A stretch of DNA of 64,000 bases. It comes from Stenogyne calaminthoides. Taxonomy: Eukaryota > Streptophyta > Magnoliopsida > Lamiales > Lamiaceae. How positions within the stretch are numbered: position 1 is the first letter of the stretch; each line of letters opens with the position of its first letter. The position numbers and the translations under genes are program-made. This document shows, in pieces, positions 1-11,868 of the stretch. The stretch is taken from assembly GCA_037126765.1 (NCBI GenBank), contig JBBCBC010000017.1:21629916-21693915 (forward strand), read 5' to 3'. The notes beneath the pieces were generated by a model. That model searched no databases. It was not told the DNA's origin and saw only the letters and a list, made by a program, of their open reading frames with translations.

Positions 1-1
1 G

Positions 2-1363
2 TATTTTAAATCATTCTCAAAAGATGATTTAGACTACTTTGTTGACAGTTTTTATAAATTCTGTGAAAAACATAATGAAATTACTTATTATGTTCCTTGG
101 TTTATTAAAACCTTTTATATCGATTATATTTCAGTAATTGAACGTGATTATAAAATAAATTCTGGAGGAATACACAAATTTGTTTACCCTCCTCATGTTC
201 CTTTTCAAATCGAGAAAAATGGGAAGATATTTAGTTTTCTTCCATTCTCCAGAATCATAGAAAATGATGTTTTACAAAGTACTGTTAAACATGTCAAACA
301 AATGATTGAGCAAAATAATTTTTGTAATTTTTATCTTTCTATCCTTGGAGAAGAAATTATTTGTTTACATGATAAAGTTGATAAAATAATCTCTAAAATT
401 AATTTTCAGAATAAATCTAAAGATTATGATAATAAAAATAATAATGTTATTATTAAAACAACTTCATCTATTCAATCTCCTATTGAGATAAAAGATTTTA
501 AATCTGAAGCCTCTATTTCTGATCTTGAAAAGATTATTAATGATAAATTTAGTAATCTGAATATTTCAGCTTTAGATGATGACTTAGTTGATAATCATGC
601 TATTCAACCCAATAATATAGGTAGTCCTAGTAACACTGATAATATTAATAAAATGAAATGGGCTGATAGACCTACCATGTCTACTTATTATTATAAGAGA
701 CCCACTCCTATGGATGTTCTTAATGAAGAACAAAAAAACTTTTTCAATTATTCTTATTCTGGAAAAGGTATTTATGAATGGAATATTGATGGTGGAAATG
801 ATAATCATATTTTCACTCAATGCCATCGCATGCTTATGTATAGTTCTGCTTGTCAAACTTGTGAAAATAGTGATATTAGTACTGCACAAGCTATTACTGC
901 TGGTTTTATTGGTCAACTTAAAAGTTGGTGGGATAATTATTTGACTCCCCAAAATAGAATGGAAATTTTTAATTCTATTAAAATTGAAAATGGTGAGACT
1001 AAAACCAATGCTGTTTACTCTTTGATTCTTACTATTTTGGATCATTTTACTGGTCAATATACCAATAAATATGAAAATACCAGAACTCTTCTTTTAAATA
1101 TGAAGTGTAAAACTCTTACTAATTTCAGATGGTACAAAGATACTTATTTGTCTCGTATTTATGAGATTCCTGATTGTAATCAGGATATTTGGAAGAATAA
1201 ATTTGTAGATGGTCTTCCTAATCTATTTGCTGAAAGAGTTAAGAAAACTCTTAGAAATGATTCTGATTCAATCCATTATGGGTCTTATACTTTTGGTCAA
1301 ATCATTAGTGTTTGTGTTCAGGAAGGATTAAATCTTTGTAATGAACTCAAATTAAAAAATTAA
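2..1363 (+). pseudogene. Coat/gag-like polyprotein fragment of a virus-like plant retroelement
   Basis: The reading frame is open from the window edge to the stop, about 453 residues, so the first in-frame ATG (302) is unlikely to be the true start. The first 100 residues contain a VPWFIKTFY segment and an ERDYKINSGGIHKF segment. A central block starts at KRPTPMDVLNEEQ and is followed by YEWNIDG, then GFIGQLKSWWDNYLT. From memory, this order of motifs belongs to plant polyproteins related to pararetroviruses or gypsy-like elements, in the capsid/gag part. No CCHC knuckle, protease or RT follows; the frame ends at a junction with an oppositely oriented piece that begins 2 bp later. The region is AT-rich. 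Exact family membership is not verified, and a functional protein is improbable because the 3' domains are missing. Confidence 0.5.
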
Positions 1364-1364
1364 A

Positions 1365-2068
1365 TTAAAAAGTACCCCATTCTTGGATGGAGATGATTTT
1401 TTTAATGATAAATTTAGAGTAATTTATCGCTTTACTCTTAGGAGGAAAATGTTGAATATCAACACTTCCAAGGCTAATGAAGATATTCTCATAAAATCCT
1501 CTCGTCTTATAAGTTTCCATATTCCAACTATTAGCTGGAAAATACTTATCCATAAGAATCCATGGGGACTCTTTGAATTTTTTATCATCATCTTCGATGA
1601 CAAGAATCAATTCTCTCTTAGGAGAATCAAAGAATTTATATTCTTTCTGAGCGACTGAAGAATATGACTCCTCATCATCAGGTTTTGAAGTTTTGGATTT
1701 AATCCTATTGATATTTTCCTGCAAAGGTGACTCATGGGAGTCAGGAGTAATAACATTTAAGTTATTCCAAAATCTCATAGTATGGATCCTCCATAAACTT
1801 GGTATACCATCTTCAGTATAACTGAATTCTGGTCTCCATTTCCAGACCCATGGGATTCCAGAATCAACAAAAACATACAAATAGTTTTACTACTTGTATT
1901 ATGAGTTTTTAATGAAGAAAAGTTAATAGAATATTCTTCCAATAGAGATTTAATCTCTTCAGGCAAAATATCTGCCATAGTACCAAAATTTCCCCACCAG
2001 GAGAAAATATATATATTTATATATAATACAAAGAACTTGGAGAAAAGTTGCACTGGGCTTGAGCCCAA
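1365..2068 (-). pseudogene. Opposite-strand fragment of the same virus-like polyprotein family
   Basis: Two overlapping open frames on the minus strand (1775-2068 and 1365-1880) read as one protein after a frameshift in the overlap. The upstream frame has MADILPEEIKSLLEEY. The downstream frame has IPWVWKWRPEFSY, then MRFWNNLN, and ends with YENIFISLGSVDIQHF and KKIISIQEWGTF. From memory, such IPW-x-x-KW and FYE-x-I segments occur upstream of the capsid-like block in the same plant polyproteins. If so, this is the N-terminal portion and 2-1363 the later portion, joined tail to tail by an inversion or by two separate insertions. The frameshift and truncation make it a remnant. Family assignment is an inference. 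Confidence 0.4.
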
Positions 2069-2345
2069 TCAACCCACCCCTAAATCGGCCCATGCTTACT
2101 CTGGAGTGACGCATTTGAGCAAAAATTGCGTAAAACTTCTCTTATACAATTGGTCGTCGATTATGGTATATCTCACCGCTCGGAGTCGTAAGCGCCGAGC
2201 TTGCACTTTATCTATTGGGAGCTCGCCTGTTTTGATGTATCATATGATCGGTGTCATCCAGTTCTCTTCTTCTATGTCCATCTGTGCGACCAACGCGTAA
2301 CTGTTCAATGGCGCGAGCAGTTTAATCACCGTGATATCTGATATG

Positions 2346-4139
2346 TCAGCAATTTAGGGCGACGTGAAGAAGTAGCATGGCGACCCTCAGGCGGGTGAGG
2401 TGATTCAGGAAAATTTGTCCAGCGCTTCGAACTACCCTGATCGCCTCCGCGAAGACGAGATAATAGGCGAAGTTGGCGATGATCTCCTTCTCAGCCTCCG
2501 TACTGGCCGCATCAGATAGTGCCTTTTCGTGGGTGGCTACCAATTCAACCTAAAGTTCTTCAATCTTCTTCTGAAGTTCCTCCACAGACCGGGCATGGGC
2601 GGCCTCAATCTCTTGCAGTTTGGGGGGAAGTCAGCAACCTCCTTCTCCAACCCAGAGATGCGGGTCTGGAACTACTTCTTCTCCTCGTGAAGGGTCACGA
2701 TTATCTTGGATTGATCCATGTAGTTACTCTGGAGATCGACCCACCACTTTGTCTCCCGGTCTTTCTGGAGAACGACCCTCTCCTTGAAAACAGAGGCTTG
2801 CTAGCTGCGAATGAGGGTGGCGTAAAGATTGTCATCCACTTTGTTACGGTGAGATTGGGCGCAAGCCTCCATTGACCAGCATCGAGGCACGTCCTGAATG
2901 GCATTGCGGAGATAAGTGGGCCACTCATCAGGGATGACAGACAGATTGGGCTCTTTCGAGTGAATGTAGTCCTGACTTCGCATATCGACCCTGCGAGCAG
3001 AAGCAGTTACATACTGACATAAAGTAAAATGTAAAGCGATAATTTACAAAGGTCTTACTCGGTAGCCTTGCGCTCGTCCCAACCAAGCCAAGAATGGTCA
3101 TTCAGATGGCGAACCCCAATGGGAATAGTGGATGACGGCTTGGAGACCGAGGACGAGGAGGAACACTCGGAACCGGTGAGGGCGATGAATGATGCGTTCG
3201 AGATCGTTTTCTCGAAGGCGACCCAGAGGGCACAACCACAGCCAAGCTCGGCCCCTTGCCTTTGTCGGGCCTACTTGGACCCTCTGCGGCAGGCCGAGGG
3301 ACGCTGGGGGCATCACGACAACGTCCTATTGCTGCGAGAAGTCATGGCTTACGAGAGGACATCTTTGCTTTAGTTGGTCGGGTTTAGTAGTAGGGTAAGT
3401 TCTCGACTACAAAATAAAATTGTGTCAATGAGCGATTAAAATAACTTGACAAGAATACAAGAATGATTGAGATGCTTATGAGGAATGTTGAGATGGCGAG
3501 GGTAGGTCTGCAGCTCGGCCAAAAGCCTTTGGGAGTCGGTGTTGAGAAAATTGACGTCCCAAAATTCGTCGGAAGGCCCGAGTAAAGTCCCAATGTAAGT
3601 CATCTTTCCTTGAGACGAAGGCTCCTGCAAAAGTTTGAAGAATTAGATCAGTACGACGAGCTCGTCAGAAAAATAAAATCTTGCTGGCGTTGCAATTGTG
3701 GTACTCGGTCGATATCGGAATGGATAAAGGAGATGCGGGGTCCACACTCTGCCATGCCCCACCGATGAACCACAACTTAAGGTGCCATTACTTGACCTTG
3801 TTCAAGATGCCCGAAACTAATCTTATCCCGGTTCGAGCTTTAACGACATGATGGCCGACTTAGCCTTTCTGGCTGGTCAAGTTTACAAGATAATTTACCT
3901 CGCCCGGATTGGGCATCCTATATAATCCGGCCTGCGCTAAGACGATCATGATGGCCATGATAATGCTCCAGCCGTTCTGGGTAATCTGGGTGATCGTAAG
4001 ATCTCAGTCCGCAAGCAGGTGTGAAATGGTCAGGTGAAGCTAGAAGCGAATTCCCATCGCCGGAGGATGAGGAGATTGTAAAAAACGGCGTGTTCTCGGA
4101 AGCCAACGATGGGGCTGAAGGATTACCGGAGTTTGCCAT
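2346..4139 (-). pseudogene. Remnant of the antisense gene of a Tat-type Ty3/gypsy element
   Basis: The minus strand from the ATG at 4139 (MANSGNPSAPSLASEN) down to about 2346 can be read as one decayed protein through several frameshifts and stops. The early part holds GLYRMPNPGEV, then KLWFIGGAWQSVDP. The later part is a charged helical stretch (TLHEEKK, EKEVADFP, EELQKKIEEL, then ASTEAEKEIIANFAYY) typical of a coiled coil. It lies antisense and just upstream of a + strand LTR. The better preserved Tat element at 10724-23158 has the same arrangement, with a gypsy-type antisense gene that also ends in a coiled coil. Its role is unknown even in intact relatives. This copy is dead. Confidence 0.5.
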
Positions 4140-4640
4140 TAAAGGAATATAGAGAGAAGTTCAAAAATGAGGGAAGTTTAAGGGGAATCGCAAAGTTTAC
4201 TTGAGAAAATCGGTGGATCTGCGCTACAGAAGAAGGTTTTTAGCCGAAGGAAAGAAGAGAAGTCGAGCGCGAGAGTGAAAGTTTTGAAGTAAGGGTTCAC
4301 TCATTATTTTTAGAAAGAGGAGAAAGACTAAATTGCAATTATTTGGCGGAAAAATGAGGGTCAGAACGTAAAATTCTGAAGATTCGAGGGCGTGTGGAAC
4401 CCACGCGGACGTGTCATGTTAGTTGCGTCGGTTCAAAACCGCGTGATCAACAAAGCCCATCATTGCCAACCACCCATTACGTCAGCAAGTGCACCTTTTC
4501 GAGACATCAATTGAGGAGACTGAAGTAGTAGGTCAGACGTTGTGCACGCGTCAGGGACAGTCTTGTCAGCTACGGGTTCCTAGTAAAGCAAGCAATTCAG
4601 TAGTCGGCACTTTCACTCATTTACCGACCTGGGGGCCAAT

Positions 4641-5240
4641 TGTTGTATCCATATTGTCGGCCATCGACAACGTGTCTGCAGACTGTGATGTGGTTGTCAT
4701 GGTCATTTAAAGGAGTGTTCAGTTGCATTAAATGCAAGTATTGCTGGCCGCCTTGTCGATCGCCTCTAGTAGACGACCATAGAACATAGCCGACCAGGTG
4801 ACATTCCTCATAACATAAGCAATGCCTAGGGTAGTTTGACGACGTACAAAGAACGGGCTGAGTTGGGCCGAGCTAGTGATCATGAGGTAGGTCGGCCAAT
4901 ATGTCCAGAGGAAGAGCTCTAACACCGTGGTAATTATGTAAAGAAGATTAATAAGGAAATAAATATCATGGTGAGGGACTTGCGACACATATTAAGGAAT
5001 GCGAAGATCTCATATATCTGTTGTTTCCCAATTTTCTAGGATTTATTACACGGCCCATTAGAGTTTGTAATCAAGATCATGTAATCTTATAAATAGGGGT
5101 TAACCCCAAGAAAAAAGGGTTCAAAATCATTAATACAAAAAACCTCAAGAGCTTATATTTTCCTTGTGTCTTTTACATTCATAATTAATTGTTCATCAAT
5201 TATTGTTTGTTGTTCTAGGCGTAAAACCTAGGTAACAACA
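4641..5240 (+). mobile_element. 3' LTR of a Tat-like Ty3/gypsy element (truncated upstream)
   Basis: The 600-bp unit begins TGTTGTATCC and ends GGTAACAACA, so the ends are TG...CA with a short inverted repeat. A polypurine-like tract, GGGGGCC, ends 2 bp before it, as expected at the 3' LTR. A TATA box lies at 5088 and a CT/T-rich R-U5-like stretch follows. The matching 5' LTR, gag and pol are not in the window; only the antisense-gene remnant and this LTR survive. No target duplication can be tested because the left end is missing. Confidence 0.7.
5088..5095 (+). promoter_or_regulatory. TATA box of the LTR
   Basis: TATAAATA followed by GGGG sits about 150 bp before the LTR end, the usual place for the U3/R boundary of a plant LTR promoter. 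It would drive + strand transcription. Confidence 0.6.
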
Positions 5241-7380
5241 CAAAACAAACTTTTTCTTAAGCAATTTCTGGAATTTATTTTGCAAATAAACACACTCCAC
5301 CAATAAATTCTATATAGTTATTCAAAAAACCCACATCACCAAACCTAATAAATATGTTTTGAACAATAGAACATATATTCTACTTTTATATGAATTCATT
5401 AGACTGACTTAGTTTAATTACACAATAGAGCTTTAAGACTGTTTTATAATTCTGCTAAATAGGGGGAATCACTGAGCAAAACTTATTAATAAACATAAAA
5501 GTTTAAAGCATAGATTACAAAAAAAAATTAGAAAATTTGGCCACACACTATACATGTTAAAGTTTGAGACGTCACTGTAATACAAAACTTGAAATCTTAA
5601 ATGTTGTTGATTATGTTTCAAATTTTCCTTAACCAAATAAATAAATAAATTAGAATTTGTGGAAAAACAACACACTCCACCTGTCCACCAGGCACTGTTT
5701 TGAAATGAAATAAAAAACCATAAACATGATTTTTTGCTTTTCCGAAGTTGTTATCATGACTTTTAAACCAAAATTGAGTTTAATTTTTTTTGATCATTTA
5801 TGTAAAATAACGATGAAATACATATAAAAAATTATATAATTAAAGAAATAATTCGGATTGAATCATGGACGAGGCAGTAGTAAAACCACTTGTCCATAAA
5901 CTCAATTTGCTCCCCTAATTGCTTCAGATATTTTCGAACAATAAGTTCCCGAGATACAATGTCCAATCACACCACTCTCAGAAGCAACGAGAAGAAGCTC
6001 TTAGAACTTTTCGTAGCTAGAACTGTTATGACACTCAAAAAAATTATGCAATCATATTATATGAAAATAATGATTTTTCTAGATGATCTTCCACGTGGGG
6101 GTGAAATCTCTTTAAATAGCTAATTAGAGACACATATTCAACTATATCTCATAAATATTGATTGCAAATAATTATGCCATTAATTAATCTGATGAATGTT
6201 TATTGCAAAAATTATGTCATATACTCATCTCATTAGATGCTCAATATTAATGTCCTAAGATTGCAAAATAAGAGGAAATTTTTTAGAGAGAAGTTTCACA
6301 GTCATCATCTAGAGTTTAATTCTCCAATTTATTGTGGACCAAAATATTTATTATTGCGACGAGTCAAAATGGACACTCGTCGTACCGTTATGAGTCAATT
6401 TATCATTTACACCGAAAAATTAAAATTGATTTTTTCTAGCTTATATATCACCACGAAGCTTATGCAACTCACTTCGCGATCAAACTAATAAACACTAAAA
6501 ATCAAGCGATGGACATACATTATATAGTTCGGAAATATCCACTTTACACTTAAAAAAAAAAACATTTTTAAAGAAGTCATTATATTTCCACTTTGGCCAA
6601 TCCATGACCCTTGCATGCAGTTACAAGCAACGTACGTAGGTTGAAAATTTTCCAATTATAAGTTGATTGATTAAGAATTCCTTTCTTTAAATTTTAAGGA
6701 AGTTGGCTTATAATAACTATTTGACAATTACTTGATGAACTCTTTTCCCTGTAGAAGAGGGTATTGGATAAATCAACAACCACCAATTAATGTTTATTAG
6801 TGTTTGACGATATTTATAACTACAAACTATGGAATTTCGTCCATCACAAATTCACAATGGACTATACGTACGTACACATGCATATATACGAAAGGCATAC
6901 AAATCATTGTCGTGAAATTATTGCACTCAAATGATAAAAGATTATGAAATTAATTTAGTCAGTTGATTCTTATACTCCTACAAATCAATGTTTATGGACA
7001 TATAGATATATGGATCTAGAAATTCTCCAGATGACTCATTGACTCAACTCGCCAAAGAGCTTGTCATAAATAAGTTAAGATAACACTCTTTTGAATCAGG
7101 ATTTATACATGAATTATATAAGTAAATTATTATTGTTATGTAAAAAGTTATCACTATTTAAAAAAAAATGTATTTTTTTAAATAATAATTTTTATGTATA
7201 ACTGTGTAATTTTAAATGATAGTCTTTATACCTATAATTGATATTAAGAAGATAATTTGAACTCAAGTTTACCAAGTTTTTATCAAATATTAATTTCTTA
7301 AGTTATTACGGGAACACGAAACACATCTTGGTTGATCGTAGTTTTTCATTGTTGTTTCACATGTATTATATACACACACT
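5241..7380. other. AT-rich intergenic DNA, no gene seen
   Basis: No coding pattern, RNA gene or clear element boundary was recognised. Short open frames at 5890-6123 and 6237-6488 lack recognisable motifs and look like chance. Confidence 0.5.
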
Positions 7381-7386
7381 CGCACA

Positions 7387-7420
<34 letters not shown>

Positions 7421-7422
7421 TA
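7387..7422. repeat. Compound microsatellite (AC)n(AT)n
   Basis: A run of AC dinucleotides passes directly into a run of AT dinucleotides ending near 7422. Further short AT runs follow to about 7456. Confidence 0.9.
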
Positions 7423-7533
7423 TACTTGTGTTATAAATATTTATATATATATATAATATAATTTCATAATTTTTTATTTACTTTCAGTATAAATCATGTG
7501 TATAAAGAATACAATTGATATATATATATATAA

Positions 7534-8083
7534 CAGTGACAGATCCAGAAATTTATAAGGGGGTGGGATAGAAAAAAAAATTTAGACCAATAATTTTAAA
7601 CAAAATAAAATATTTTCAATGTTTATTGAACTGTACTCGAAGAGACTTCAAAACATAAAATTCATCAACAATTGAATATATATATACATTGTATAGAAAA
7701 AATTAAAAGAATAAAAAAAATTTACTTGATCGGCCTTGAAAATTGAGGATGGGTGTTGAAAAAATAAAATCAAGAATAAAGAATCCCAAATTTCCTTAGA
7801 CTCTAGTTCCCTGTTTTTGGTGAAAATAATTTTTTTGAAGTAAAAATGTTTGATTTTTTTAGATAAAATAAAAAATTAATTAAAAGTGAGTGGACCTGTA
7901 GTTGTTCGCTAATATTTCTACAGGAATAGAGGAATATTGATGAGTTTTAAGTGGATTTATAATTATGGTGGACTGATATAATTAATTTGGGTGGGCTGAT
8001 GGGGTAATTTTAAAAAATTTATATATAATAATTACAATATATAGTGAGCTAGGGTGGGCTGGACACTAATAGATTCGCCCCTG
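7534..8083. mobile_element. Probable hAT-like MITE
   Basis: The 550-bp segment starts CAGTGACAGATCCAG and ends ATAGATTCGCCCCTG. The reverse complement of the end, CAGGGGCGAATCTAT, matches the start imperfectly and resembles the CAGTGGCGGA-type ends of plant hAT elements. Flanks are AT repeats (ATATATAA and TATATAGT), so an 8-bp duplication is ambiguous. No coding capacity. A second, partial copy of the same terminus (GTGACGGATCCAG) begins at about 8090. Confidence 0.45.
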
Positions 8084-9613
8084 TATATAGTGACGGATCC
8101 AGATTATCGTCCCAATGGGAGCAAAGTTTTCCAGAAGAGTAAAGGGGTGAAATTTTTTAAATTTCAACGGAACGAAGTAAAAAAAATTATACAAATTGTA
8201 AGTAAAATTACAATAAATTATACATATTTAAAAGAAAATTTAAATCCCTTTGTGCGCTCGCCCCCGTTCCCCGGTTTGATTCTCTTGTTTTACTTTTCGT
8301 ATTTTATTGGTGTATCATTCTTCTGGATTTTTAACACATGAACTCAGGATATGGTGGTTCGTTAGATATTTTTTATTATTCCACGTGTCATTCATCTATA
8401 TTATGGAATACAAAGTGGAACACTAATTATGAAAAAGGTGATCGCATTCCCTCCATCCTCCTTGTACGTGTCCTCTCTATTCTTAAAGACATTAAATCGA
8501 TCAAAATATAATAAATATAAGAAATTCTAAAAGAGGCTAACTGGTCGACATCAACCAGTTTTAATTAATTTAGTCAATTTTAATGTTAAGGTTTGGCTAG
8601 AAAATGAACAGACAGTAAATAAATCAATAAATAAAGTATCCTCATCTAATTGTATCAGCATGAGAATTATTACGATATTCCGAGGAAGCTGCTTGGATCC
8701 CAGTTAGACGATATTTAATTTTGGACGGTGCCTGTTATGTCACCGTCCATATATTTATTAATTTCTTATCAAATGAAATCATTAACTTTACCTACTGAAC
8801 CAAATTAAATAACAAATCATAAAAGATCTGATATATTGTATTTTGTCAACTCATTTTAATGACATCATATTAATTTTAGAGTGAAAAAGAAAAAAAAATT
8901 AAGAGTAAATCTCTTGTGTACAAGTTGCACATTTTAATTAGTGCACAATTAATATTATTAATAAAAATAATTATAACATTGTTTCGTAAAAATAATTAAT
9001 AAGACAATTCTCTTGTGCAATTTGTACATAGCAGATAATTGGATTTTGATTTATTTGGATCCAAAATGACCCAATTAAATATCGGGTAAGATTCATTCTT
9101 TTTTGTTTGATATCTCTTTGATTTTTCGTCTCTTTTTCACTCTCTAAATTTACCGCTTTCATTCTTTCTCAGTTTTGGGAGTTTTGTTCTTCATTTCTTC
9201 TGAATTCAAGGTTGATCTCTTTTCATTTTTATTTGATTTCAGCTAGTTTTTTATTCTCCATGATGTTATCGGTTGTTTGATACAATTTTCTCTTTTTTTG
9301 TTAGTGTTTTTCTTTATGTGGGTACTACCCCTTAATTATTTTGTCGGAACGGAGGCGGATAAATTATTTCCGCTGAATATAAATTCTTTAAAAAATCTAG
9401 TTTTCGTATGCTTCTAAAATGTTCTCTTTTAGCAAGCCAGGATAGATTGGTTTTGTTAATATATATATGATCAAAATAATGAGTTTGATGCACTTAGAGG
9501 ATCACAACATCGAGTTGAGAATAATGATTTCAATTTGTTTGGACATTCTGAGGAATATTCTGAAAGATTCCGAAGAAGTTTGCTAAAAGAGAATGAATAC
9601 AACCAGCTATGAT
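8084..9613. other. AT-rich intergenic DNA
   Basis: A partial hAT-like terminus lies at its left end. The small frame at 8054-8341 reads through repeat-derived sequence and has no recognisable domain. Nothing else was identified. Confidence 0.45.
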
Positions 9614-10174
9614 CAGAGTCGATCCTATGATTTTAAGGGCTCTGTGCAAAAAAAAAAAATTTAGGCCCTCATATTAATATAATAAATAAAAATTAGTATT
9701 AATTAGTGAAATAAAATGTATAGTAACAAAATATGGTATATGGAGTAGTATTTGTAGTAATATATTTTTAAACTAAAACAATAAATTACCTATACAATCT
9801 AATTTTTTTAAAATCACCTATACAATTAAATATTGAAAATTGTAAAAACAATTTAGGAGTAAAAAAAATTAAAAGAATTGAAAAAGTGATAAAAAAAAAG
9901 ACAAATTAAAAAAAAACAAAGAGAGAAAAAAAAATGAAATAAATTACCTATACAATCAAGTAAAGCACCTGTACATAGGCTTGGCAAATAGGTCGGAATC
10001 CCTTTTCAATGGGATCCGTCTCGATCCGGGGCGAATCTCATGAAAATTCCCGTGGGGGGGATGGGAATTTTTTTCCCGAAGGTCGGGCGGGCGGACGGGA
10101 CGGGCGGGCCGGGATAGCATTCTCCTCATCGAAGTGGGGCTCTATGCGGCGGCACGGGCCCAGGGCCGGTCCTG
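9614..10174. mobile_element. hAT-type MITE with 8-bp target duplication
   Basis: The element starts CAGAGTCGATCCT and ends CAGGGCCGGTCCTG, whose reverse complement is CAGGACCGGCCCTG; these are decayed inverted ends. It is flanked by an exact 8-bp direct repeat, GCTATGAT, at 9606-9613 and 10175-10182, which is the hAT signature. The right third (about 9980-10157) is strikingly GC-rich, with GGGCGGGC-type runs, and resembles the ends of the hAT MITE at 42577. It may be a nested fragment of that family. No ORF belongs to it. Confidence 0.7.
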
Positions 10175-10369
10175 GCTATGATGAACAATGGCCAATATTC
10201 AATTTTTGGTTCATTGTAATTGCACACTGGTGATAATTTATCATCTAAAATATAAATGCAATTGAAAATAGATATTGATTTTATCTGGTAGACGAGATTT
10301 TAGTTGAATTTGCCATACATTTTTTAGAATACTTTTATTTCCTTCTCCTGATTATGGTATTGGTGATTT

Positions 10370-10723
10370 GGAATTAGAGGGATGATATTGTTTATTATTC
10401 TTTGTGGTATTACTTGTTATTTCTTGTGGTAAAACTGATTAGTATTTATGATATTATTGATTATTGAAAATTGATTGTGATATTGTTCATTAATGTTTAT
10501 GACATTGTTGATTATTTATTGTGGTATTGTTGATTATTCCTTGTGGTATTATTGAATTATTTTTTATGGAATTGTTGATTATTACTTGTGGTATTACTGA
10601 TTATTGTTTGTGGTATTGCTCATATTCCTTGTGGTATTGTTGATTAATGTCTATGGTATTGTTGATTATTGATTATGGTGTTACTCATTATTTTTCATGG
10701 TATTGTTCATTGTTGCTTATGGT
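10370..10723. repeat. Minisatellite based on TGGTATTGTTGATTATT, left part
   Basis: Degenerate tandem units of roughly 25 bp containing TTGTGGTATTGTTGATTATT fill this stretch. The array stops at the Tat insertion (10724) and resumes at 23159, so it is one array split in two. Confidence 0.8.
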
Positions 10724-10916
10724 TGTTGTGTTCGATATAGTAACTCAGGCTTAATCGAACACGTAAAAGCGACACGTGTAATATTTAAATATTCATGCCC
10801 AATGGACAAGTATTCGCCACTCAGGTCAGGAAAGAAGGAATCAGATGAGCTAAGTCAAGAAGGCCATAAGTAAATCTGAGGACTCAGGCGGCCAAAATAC
10901 TCAGAAATCCTGAAAG

Positions 10917-11110
10917 ACCTCAAATATCCTGAGGGTCAGTATGTTCGAAGACCTCAGATATCTTGAGGGTCAGTATGTTCGAAGACCTCAGATATCCTGA
11001 GGGTCAGTATGTTCGCACCTCAGATATCCTGAGGGTCAGTATGTTCGCACCTCAGATATCCTGAGGGTCAGTATGTTCGCACCTCAGATATCCTGAGGGT
11101 CAGTATGTCC
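10917..11110. repeat. Six tandem units with inverted arms in the LTR U3
   Basis: Six units of 30-34 bp each carry CCTCAGATATCCTGAGG followed by GTCAGTATGTTCG. CCTCAG and CTGAGG form inverted arms around a 5-bp ATATC centre. The first two units have an extra GAAGA spacer, the later ones do not. They lie 300-500 bp upstream of the TATA box, the position of LTR enhancers. Confidence 0.85.
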
Positions 11111-11410
11111 GCAGAAGTATCCCGGCGGTCGAGCGCCTTACACTCGGATATCAAGACCAACATCCCGAGGGCTCGGTGTGCTCGAGGAGGACAATATTCC
11201 AAAGATAAACCGACATGGTTAAAAGGCTAACAAAGCATCCAACCGAGTAAAAGGTTAATTTGGACGACCAAAAGAGTGCTTTACAGACAAGTAAGTTCCA
11301 AGATCAACCAGGAAGACGAAGTTGAAAACGTGGCAGCATTACGTGAGTTCTTGCATGACCCGAAGTCTCCAGCTCATGCTTGCCAACCCAGCTCATGCTT
11401 GTCGGAGTGC

Positions 11411-11418
11411 TATAAAAG
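11411..11418 (+). promoter_or_regulatory. TATA box of the Tat 5' LTR
   Basis: TATAAAAG in the context GCTATAAAAGGAAG lies about 375 bp before the LTR end and is followed by an A/G-rich leader. This is a strong match to plant LTR promoters. Confidence 0.7.
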
Positions 11419-11788
11419 GAAGAAAAAAGAACAAGAGACAAGTTCAGAAAAAAATCTCCCAAAAAGTCATACCCACGCTTGAGAGGTGAGGAACAAAAAA
11501 AATCGAGTGATCATTTATTCCTACTAGAAACCCTAGCACCCGGAGGTGAATTCTCCAAATTATCTTCATCTGTAATGATTCATCTTCATAAGGTGTATCA
11601 AATATTGTACGTGTAAAGCTCGCAATACCACATCCTGGCTTGGTATGCCCCCAGAGTAGTCATTTAAAATTTAACCGGGTCAACAAATTCATCTTATTTA
11701 CAGCTTATCGTACACGTGCATGTTTTGTTTGCGAGTTGTTATCAAATTAGCCACATAATACTCTCCATATAAAATGACTCGCGACAAC

Positions 11789-11805
11789 TGGCGCTAGAAG
11801 GAGGG
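11789..11805 (+). other. Primer-binding site of the Tat element
   Basis: TGGCGCTAGAAGGAGGG begins 2 bp after the LTR end, the canonical location. TGG matches the CCA tail of a tRNA. Which tRNA serves as primer was not determined. Confidence 0.65.
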
Positions 11806-11868
11806 TACTCTACCAAAACCAATCCATATACGAACCCTTAGAGAGCCGAGACAGAAAAAATAAATAAA

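Larger units (their letters stand above)
10724..11786 (+). mobile_element. 5' LTR of the Tat element
   Basis: This 1,063-bp LTR starts TGTTGTGTTCG and ends ACTCGCGACA. Its last 260 bp (from about 11527) match 22898-23158 almost base for base, apart from a short divergent patch near 11668-11682. It contains a U3 palindrome array, a TATA box at 11411 and a purine-rich leader. A 68-codon open frame at 11276-11482 crosses the TATA box and is not credible as a gene. Confidence 0.88.

Noticed and set aside
584..1057. 157-codon minus-strand open frame
   Set aside because: It is the antisense shadow of the polyprotein frame 2-1363 and has no recognisable motif.
10009..10233. Gly/Arg-rich 74-codon frame
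   Set aside because: It reads GC-rich MITE sequence and crosses the MITE boundary and target duplication, so it is not a gene.
10917..11110. CRISPR-like regularly spaced repeats
   Set aside because: Units are contiguous, without unique spacers, and sit in a plant LTR.
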